Source: Pardosa pseudoannulata (Eukaryota > Arthropoda > Arachnida > Araneae > Lycosidae). From it: DNA of 64,000 nt. The stretch covers positions 46,612,692 to 46,676,691 of the forward strand of contig CM063510.1 of the NCBI GenBank assembly GCA_032207245.1. Direction: 5' to 3'. How positions within the stretch are numbered: position 1 is the stretch's first letter; every line of letters starts with the position of its first letter. The notes below the pieces were generated by a model. It worked only from the letters and a program-made list of their open reading frames with translations. It made no database searches and was not told the origin of the DNA. Below, one piece after another: positions 59,032 to 64,000 of the stretch. The position numbers and the translations under genes are program-made.

Positions 59032-59032
<1 letters not shown>
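58266..59032. other. GC-richer unassigned block containing a perfect hairpin
   Basis: Balanced composition. It contains the duplicated text CAGCTAGcTAaTcAGTCTATTCTC (CAGTCTATTCTC near 58811 and AGTCTATTCTC near 58785) and the hairpin listed separately. It might be an LTR or MITE interior, but ends were not found. Confidence 0.35.
58533..58571. repeat. perfect 17-bp stem, 5-nt loop hairpin
   Basis: GTGGGACGTTATCCTGT, loop ACCGC, ACAGGATAACGTCCCAC. No mismatch in the stem. Confidence 0.95.
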
Positions 59033-59081
<49 letters not shown>

Positions 59082-59140
59082 GTATGTATGTATTTATATA
59101 TATATGTGTATACATATATATATATATATATAATATATAT
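59033..59140. repeat. (CA)n(TA/TG)n compound microsatellite
   Basis: CA to 59074, then TATG, TATA and TGTA variants to about 59140. Confidence 0.96.
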
Positions 59141-59435
59141 TTAATACAAATGGAGTTACTCATACTATTGGAATTTGAAACATCCAAATTTAGTGAATGT
59201 TATATACAATGAACATTAAAAAAAGTGGGACATTTTTTAACTATTTCTAATCTCCATTAAATCGAGCACTGATTAACGTGGTTTTTTTTAAATTAATATT
59301 GACAATTGGTTAGAAGTATAAAAAAATCAACTAATGACAAACTAAAATACAAATGTAACTGTAATATAAACAAAATTTTAAAAAGGTTTGTTAGATGGTG
59401 AGGATTTTTTTGTACCCGAAAACTAAACAAAAAAA
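59141..59435. other. spacer
   Basis: AT-rich interval ending in an A-run that overlaps the following TSD. Confidence 0.45.
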
Positions 59436-59447
59436 AAAGGATAATTT

Positions 59448-59603
59448 GGTTTGGTTTGGCGGGTTGCTGTCTACTTATTTAATACACGATTGCTAATGAA
59501 ACCGGGGCCTACTGATTAACGGCAATTTCGAAAGGCTATAAACATCCATGTCAGCAGCAGGATTCGACCCTGCGAACTCCGGTACCAAAGAGCACCGCTC
59601 GGC
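59448..59603 (-). mobile_element. SINE family 1, diverged, 12-bp TSD
   Basis: Tail GGTTTGGTTTGGCGGGTTGC, body TGAAACCGGGGCCTACTGAT, T-arm GCAGGATTCGACCCTGCGAA, head cut short at AGCACCGCTCGGC. The TSD AAAGGATAATTT lies at 59436-59447 and 59604-59615. The head resembles the variant at 44328-44491. Confidence 0.88.
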
Positions 59604-59619
59604 AAAGGATAATTTAGTA

Positions 59620-60119
59620 TAAAGTTTCTTAAACTGTGTTTCGTGTATCCCTGGGGTTCCGTAACTACCCTCCAAATGTTCCTAGAGAAAATTTTAACAC
59701 CACTAGAATTTTAAAAATATAGTCCGTAAATTCGTTTTTTCATTTTTCCTAACAGTTTGCATATAATTAAAATAGCAAATAATACTCCAGAAGTGAAACA
59801 ATTGGTAACACTAAACGGGTGTGGTAATAAGTCAATAAAACCACACGCGATAGCACAGCACAAGAAAGGGTAAAACATTCATCAATGTATCATTTTACTT
59901 GTATCATTTCATTAAAAAAATTCTTGCTGCCACATCACCTTTTGTAAGTGTTATCTACATTTTTAAATTACTTTCCATTGTTTAGTTGTTTTTTTTTGTC
60001 TAATCAGTGATAAATAACAGGTCCTTAGTTTCTCCTTAAGTAATATTTATTCGAAGGTTCCATTGCTATGTATTTGTCAAGAAAAGGGTTCCATTGTTCA
60101 AAAAGTTTGAAAACCACTG
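59620..60119. mobile_element. hAT-type MITE (500 bp)
   Basis: The right end inverted reads CAGTGGTTTTCAAACTTTTT, a classic hAT terminus. The left end TAAAGTTTCTTAAACTGTGT is a degenerate partner. Eight-base flanks ATTTAGTA (59612-59619) and ATTTAGTG (60120-60127) match at 7 of 8. No transposase remnant was recognised inside. Confidence 0.8.
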
Positions 60120-60127
60120 ATTTAGTG

Positions 60128-60653
60128 TAAGTATTATAGATGATCATCTGCATCAAACAATGAGGTAATATTTGCCCCAGCTCTGTTGATTCTAATTTTA
60201 GAAAAAGTAAAGGACGAAGTTTTAAGCCTAGTTTATGCACTGATTTTAAATGAATTTCATTAAAGAAAATAATTCCGGGGGGCTATGATGTTTTAAAGTA
60301 TCAAAATGATGTTACTTTTCCAAGATTTTTCATCACTATTATAGTAATTTATAAAAACCGTGTGTACGAAATTTCAAACGTATACATGCAATATACGTTT
60401 ATATATCAAGCACTTTAAGTTGCGAAAGCTATGTTTGAGCAATGCCACTTTTAGACCATTCTTATTAGAGGAATGCCACTAAATTCGGTACATCTTTTAT
60501 CTGTAAAATTTGGATTTTTCAAAATATTCCTAAACAATTTGTAGCATCAAAAGACTAAGAAAACAGCTACAGATTAAAAAAAAAATTAATAAATTGATTT
60601 TAATCGTTTTTATTTAACTTTAGGGTCGAATTTTGTAATCAAATTGTAGTTAA
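60128..60653. other. spacer; right end belongs to the large dispersed repeat
   Basis: AT-rich. From about 60620 (GAATTTTGTAATCAAATTGT) it corresponds to 8465-8490. Confidence 0.45.
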
Positions 60654-60715
60654 CTTCCTTACAAACCGGAGAAGGCACAGGTTAAAACCCGAATGATCTC
60701 GGGCTGTTTGTCAAG

Positions 60716-61028
60716 GAAACTTTCTTAAGGTCCCTCCTCTATGGTCCTTTGCAAGCCATTACTACCCTCTGAAGGGGGGTATGGCTTATAAAGATCGACG
60801 ATGGCAGCCGATAAAATGTCCTTTGCGGAGGATGGTTTCGGAAGTGGTTTTTCTCCAAAGATGAAAGGCAGCCAGATGCGCAACTAAAATGCTCAGTTGA
60901 CCCTATGGACGAATCCAAACTCTCGGCTCATTTAGTGTCCCAGTGTGGGGATGCAACCCGCAAATCATCGTTCAAGGTCACCATCAGGAAGTGGTGAACA
61001 ATTGGCCATAGAGTGAGCCTATATTACA
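60716..61028. repeat. ~310-bp unit, first copy
   Basis: Shares with 61160-61470 the blocks GCAAGCCATTAC, GATAAAATG.CCTT.GC, GGTTTTTCTCCAAA, CCTATGGAC/TCTATGGAC, CATCAGGA and GAA..ATTGGCCATAG. It is absent from R1 copies A and B at this point, so it is an insertion. Confidence 0.75.
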
Positions 61029-61159
61029 GGAATTACTATCTATGTGATCATTACCTGATAGATGAAAACCGGCTGCTGTTTTAATTATTATTGGCTAAGT
61101 GTTGGCGTAGTGACGTCACAGCGCGGGAACTACAAATCCCCATCTGCTTGCTCTAAAGG

Positions 61160-61470
61160 CCCTTTCACACATGGTCCACTGCAAGCCATTACCACTGTGT
61201 GGAGAGGTACGGCTTATCGGTGTAGCATAGGCAGACGATAAAATGACCTTCGCAGAGGATGGCTCCGGAACTGGTTTTTCTCCAAATATCAAAGGCAGAA
61301 AAATGCGCTACTAAAGTGCGCAGTAGACTCTATGGACACATCCATGCGCTCGGCACATTTTGTGGCCAAATGTGTGGATCCAACCCGTGAACCATCGTCC
61401 AAGGTCGACATCAGGACCAGCACTGGAGTGGTGAATTGGCCATAGTGTGGAGGCTACATTAGAAGTTATA
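61160..61470. repeat. ~310-bp unit, second copy
   Basis: Direct-orientation partner of 60716-61028, inserted at a different point of R1. The inserted DNA extends further right to about 61640, where R1 resumes with AGAATGATACAGACTCGGT. Confidence 0.75.
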
Positions 61471-61680
61471 GGAACAAACACACCACATCTTTAAACCTTC
61501 GGCATTTTTTTCTTGTTATATTTTTAAAACCTCTGGACATTTCTAAATCAGAACAAATGCTGTTGAAATATCAGATTTATGGCCATCGGGGCCATTAATG
61601 CAGTGGTAAACAATTTTTCATATTGTGGAACAGGCATAAAGAATGATACAGACTCGGTCTCTCGGTCGAACTAATCTTAA

Positions 61681-62305
61681 CACTTGGCATGCGGGTATAC
61701 TTCACCGCCAACTTACGCGTGCAGCGGGCGTTTTTTCGTGAATCGCGCGAAAGTTTAGTTATTCAGAAAAATCGCAGTAAATCGAAAACTACTTTGTTTT
61801 TATCAACGAAACTTTTTTTATTTTACACTTTAATATATACTGTATGATTATTTAACAAACAAACAAACAAAAAAAATATTTTTACGAAATCACAAAAATA
61901 AACGATTTTTAAAATTAAAGTCCGATAATCTGTCAGCGATCACTATCTTTGTCACAACGGCTCATTTTATCAATTTTGATTCAACAATAAAAATCAAGCT
62001 TCAAATTGACAAAACACGACTTGTACGTTCTGGAGCTAGGAATTCTATTGAAGACGAAATAACGCAACAAAAGACCGAGTCACTCGACAATCATAACTTG
62101 TGGAAAGAAAAACTGCAAGGCATTGCATAGCAACGCAAACAACACGCATATAATGTCACACATACATATAATTATACATATTTAGTAGATTTGTGGTGGT
62201 TAGCGGGTATCCACCACAAATCTACTAAATACGTATTTTTACGTGACCCGCGCTCCAGTGACAGACTGCAAAAAACGTTAAAATATGTTGCCTGCATGCG
62301 AAGTG
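61681..62305. mobile_element. piggyBac-like MITE (625 bp) with TTAA duplication
   Basis: TTAA lies at 61677-61680 and 62306-62309. Inverted ends are CACTTGGCATGCGGG on the left and CCTGCATGCGAAGTG on the right. R1 copies A and B carry TTCA or a related tetramer at the same spot. TTAA-specific insertion is the hallmark of piggyBac-type elements. No transposase sequence is present. Confidence 0.9.
62179..62231. repeat. 21-bp perfect-stem hairpin inside the piggyBac-like MITE
   Basis: TATTTAGTAGATTTGTGGTG(G), an 11-nt loop (TTAGCGGGTAT), then (C)CACCACAAATCTACTAAATA. Pairing continues outward with single mismatches. Confidence 0.93.
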
Positions 62306-62457
62306 TTAAACACCATTTGCAGCTATATGTTTAACAGAAAATTTAATCTAGAACATAATACTAAATTTTCTTAAACATTGTATTAGCATATATATCTCAA
62401 ATATATAATCTACAAGGAATTTTTACAAATCTATACCTAAAATTTACGCCGAAGGCT

Positions 62458-62624
62458 GGCCGATTGGTTAGGGCGCTGATAGTCGGTACCAGAGTTCGTG
62501 GGTTCGAATCCCACTATGGCATGGATGTTCGTAGCCGTTCGGAATCAGCTTTAAGCAGTAGGTCCCGGTCTCATTAGCCCTAGTGTGCAAAACAGTAGAC
62601 CGTAGCTCTCCAAACCAAACCAAA
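62458..62624 (+). mobile_element. SINE family 1, near consensus, 12-bp TSD
   Basis: Head GCCGAAGGCTGGCCGATTGG, B box GGGTTCGAATCCCAC, tail TCCAAACCAAACCAAA. The TSD is CCTAAAATTTAC (62446-62457) and CCTAAAATCTAC (62625-62636). R1 copy B near 51045-51060 shows the uninserted sequence. Confidence 0.94.
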
Positions 62625-62810
62625 CCTAAAATCTACAAAATTGAAAAAACAAAATTCAGTCATAACTTAAAAGAAGAATGGAGAAACTGATTCTGAGGAG
62701 AAGCCTGTAAAGTAGTTTTTCTGTCAAGGCTATTAGAGATCACTTCTTTCTCTTGCGTGTTCACATTATCTCTATTGCATCTTCACTTCTTCCTGTATCT
62801 ATATTCTTTG

Positions 62811-64000
62811 CTTCCTGACTAGCTAGAGATCTGAAATTTTGCACATAGATTCATTTCCGGTAACCATACAATATTCAGACATAAAAAAATTATGTACAAA
62901 ATAGGAAAAGCATATAATTTCACAAAAAGTCAATATTTATGTAACGCATTGCTGGCTTCATCTGTTTTCTAAAATACTATGATTATCCTTTTTTTCTTCT
63001 TTTTTTAACAAATATTTTTCAAAGTTCATTTTAATCAGCAATTATTTTCGTTAATGAATAGTAGTTTATTCTATAATAATCAAAAAAAATTAAAGAAAAA
63101 TGTAAAATATTTTTAATTATGCCATGATCATTATGCCAGATCATTTTTAATTTAGATTTAACGAAAAATAAAAGTATAAAATGTCAAAGATAAACTTAAT
63201 TTACAAATAGAATAATGCATGATAATTGATTTAAAATGAGTAAAAATTAAAGTAAAATAAATATAAAAATATTTTAAACTGCTTTTATTTGACAAAATAA
63301 AAAGCGATAAAATGCCCTAAGTAAAAAATTTATTTTTAAAACAATGTATAAAAGAGAAATTGAGTGAAAAGCTCATACATTAAAATTGAAATGTGCTCAT
63401 ATAGAAAAATTGCTTGTGGAATTTTAAAAGGTAAGGGCCAATCGTTATGATGGTTACACGACTAAGAATAAAAGAGTGGGGGTGCAAATGGTTTGGTTTA
63501 GTTTTGGAGTGCTACTGTCTACTTTTTGAAACACGAGGGCTAATGAGACCGGGAAGTAATTTTTTAATCCTTTAAAGGAAGGTGTTTCGCTTCTTTGCAC
63601 GTTCATTAAATTAAACACAATTTTTAAAAATTTTGATTGTACGATGCGTTAATACAATTTTTATTTGAGCATTCCCTTCAATGTTCAAGGTTAGTTCCAT
63701 TTCATGAAGTAACGGCACCGTAGGCAGTGAAGAAATGTAACTCCAAAATCTTTTTTTTTTTTTTTCATACTTAAAAGGATGTTTCTACGGTTGGTTTAGT
63801 TTAGAGCTCTACGGCCTTCTTTTTTGCTACATTAATTCTAATAAGAGCAGGCCTTCTGTTTAAAGCCGATTCCAAATGGCTACGAACATCCGGGCCATAG
63901 TGGGATCCGAACCAACGAACTCCGGTTCCGAAGGCCAGCAGCCTAACCAATCGGCCATCCTTCGGCGGGGGTGCAAATGGAATCAGTGTCAAAGTAACAT
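62811..64000 (+). repeat. large dispersed repeat, copy 2, continuing past the window
   Basis: Resumes after R1 with CTTCCTGACTAGCTAGAGAT and runs collinear with 8490-10830 (GAGAAATTGAGTGAAAA at 63355, ATAGAAAAATTGCTTG at 63400, GAATCAGTGTCAAAGTAA at 63980). It lacks the minisatellite expansion and the solo LTR of copy 1 but contains a composite SINE insertion. Confidence 0.7.
63491..63966 (-). mobile_element. composite SINE family 1 insertion (SINE + ~230 bp + SINE tail) in one TSD
   Basis: In transcript direction (minus strand) it comprises a full SINE (63966 to 63789), ~232 bp of unrelated sequence, then the last ~66 bp of a second SINE (63556 to 63491). The 13-bp repeats GGGGGTGCAAATG lie at 63478-63490 and 63967-63979, and only around the whole composite. 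The target is intact in copy 1 of the large repeat near 10788-10806. Confidence 0.85.

Larger units (their letters stand above)
60659..62810 (+). repeat. dispersed repeat R1, copy C, with four nested insertions
   Basis: Begins TTACAAACCGGAGAAGGCAC and ends TATATTCTTTG. Pentamers CTTCC flank it at 60654-60658 and 62811-62815, and the paralogous target without R1 is seen at 8486-8495. The R1 body is interrupted by two copies of a ~310-bp unit, a piggyBac-like MITE and a SINE, each locatable by comparison with copies A and B. Confidence 0.85.

Overview
This is animal nuclear DNA with no confidently identifiable host gene. It is AT-rich (roughly two thirds A+T by eye) and saturated with arthropod-type repeats: tRNA-derived SINEs, Tc1/mariner, pogo/Tigger, hAT and piggyBac-like DNA transposons, solo LTRs, and long (TA)n(TG)n microsatellites. 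There are no operons, no bacterial genes, no CRISPR array and no rRNA. The mix fits an arthropod, possibly a chelicerate such as a spider, but that is inference from repeat style only.

Layout. 0-12 kb: decayed Tc1 transposase, an LTR-like repeat, an internally deleted hAT MITE, a 189-bp minisatellite with a dimeric higher-order period, then a large dispersed repeat (8.46-10.85 kb) holding a SINE, a 118-bp minisatellite and a solo LTR. 12-20 kb: tRNA-like SINE heads, two more probable solo LTRs and a cluster of long microsatellites. 20-24 kb: a hAT (DUF4371/ZMYM1-like) transposase pseudogene split by a Tc1 element and by an unidentified minus-strand reading frame. 24-35 kb: LTR-like and hAT repeats, a Tc1 remnant, a possible host terminal exon at 32.25-32.39 kb, and a second SINE family, one copy carrying 100-bp internal tandem repeats. 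36-42 kb: MITEs, a 200-bp-arm inverted repeat, and a solo LTR interrupted by a Tigger element. 42-51 kb: a ~400-bp dispersed repeat whose copies are joined by microsatellites, plus a hAT MITE with a perfect 8-bp duplication. 51.8-55.7 kb: a ~450-bp satellite-like tandem array. 56-64 kb: a polypurine tract, a perfect hairpin, another hAT MITE, and a nested block in which one dispersed repeat holds two copies of a ~310-bp unit, a piggyBac-like MITE and a SINE, ending in a composite SINE insertion.

The elements do not act as a pathway. What the window does offer is a readable insertion history: several insertions can be delimited to the base because they have target-site duplications (TSDs) and because un-inserted paralogous copies of the same host repeat occur elsewhere in the window. 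The most notable items are the composite SINE at the right end (one TSD around a full SINE, ~230 bp of other DNA and a second SINE tail), the Tigger-in-LTR nest, the microsatellite-jointed repeat, the long inverted repeat and the isolated exon-like segment. All calls are by eye; none was confirmed by alignment or database search.
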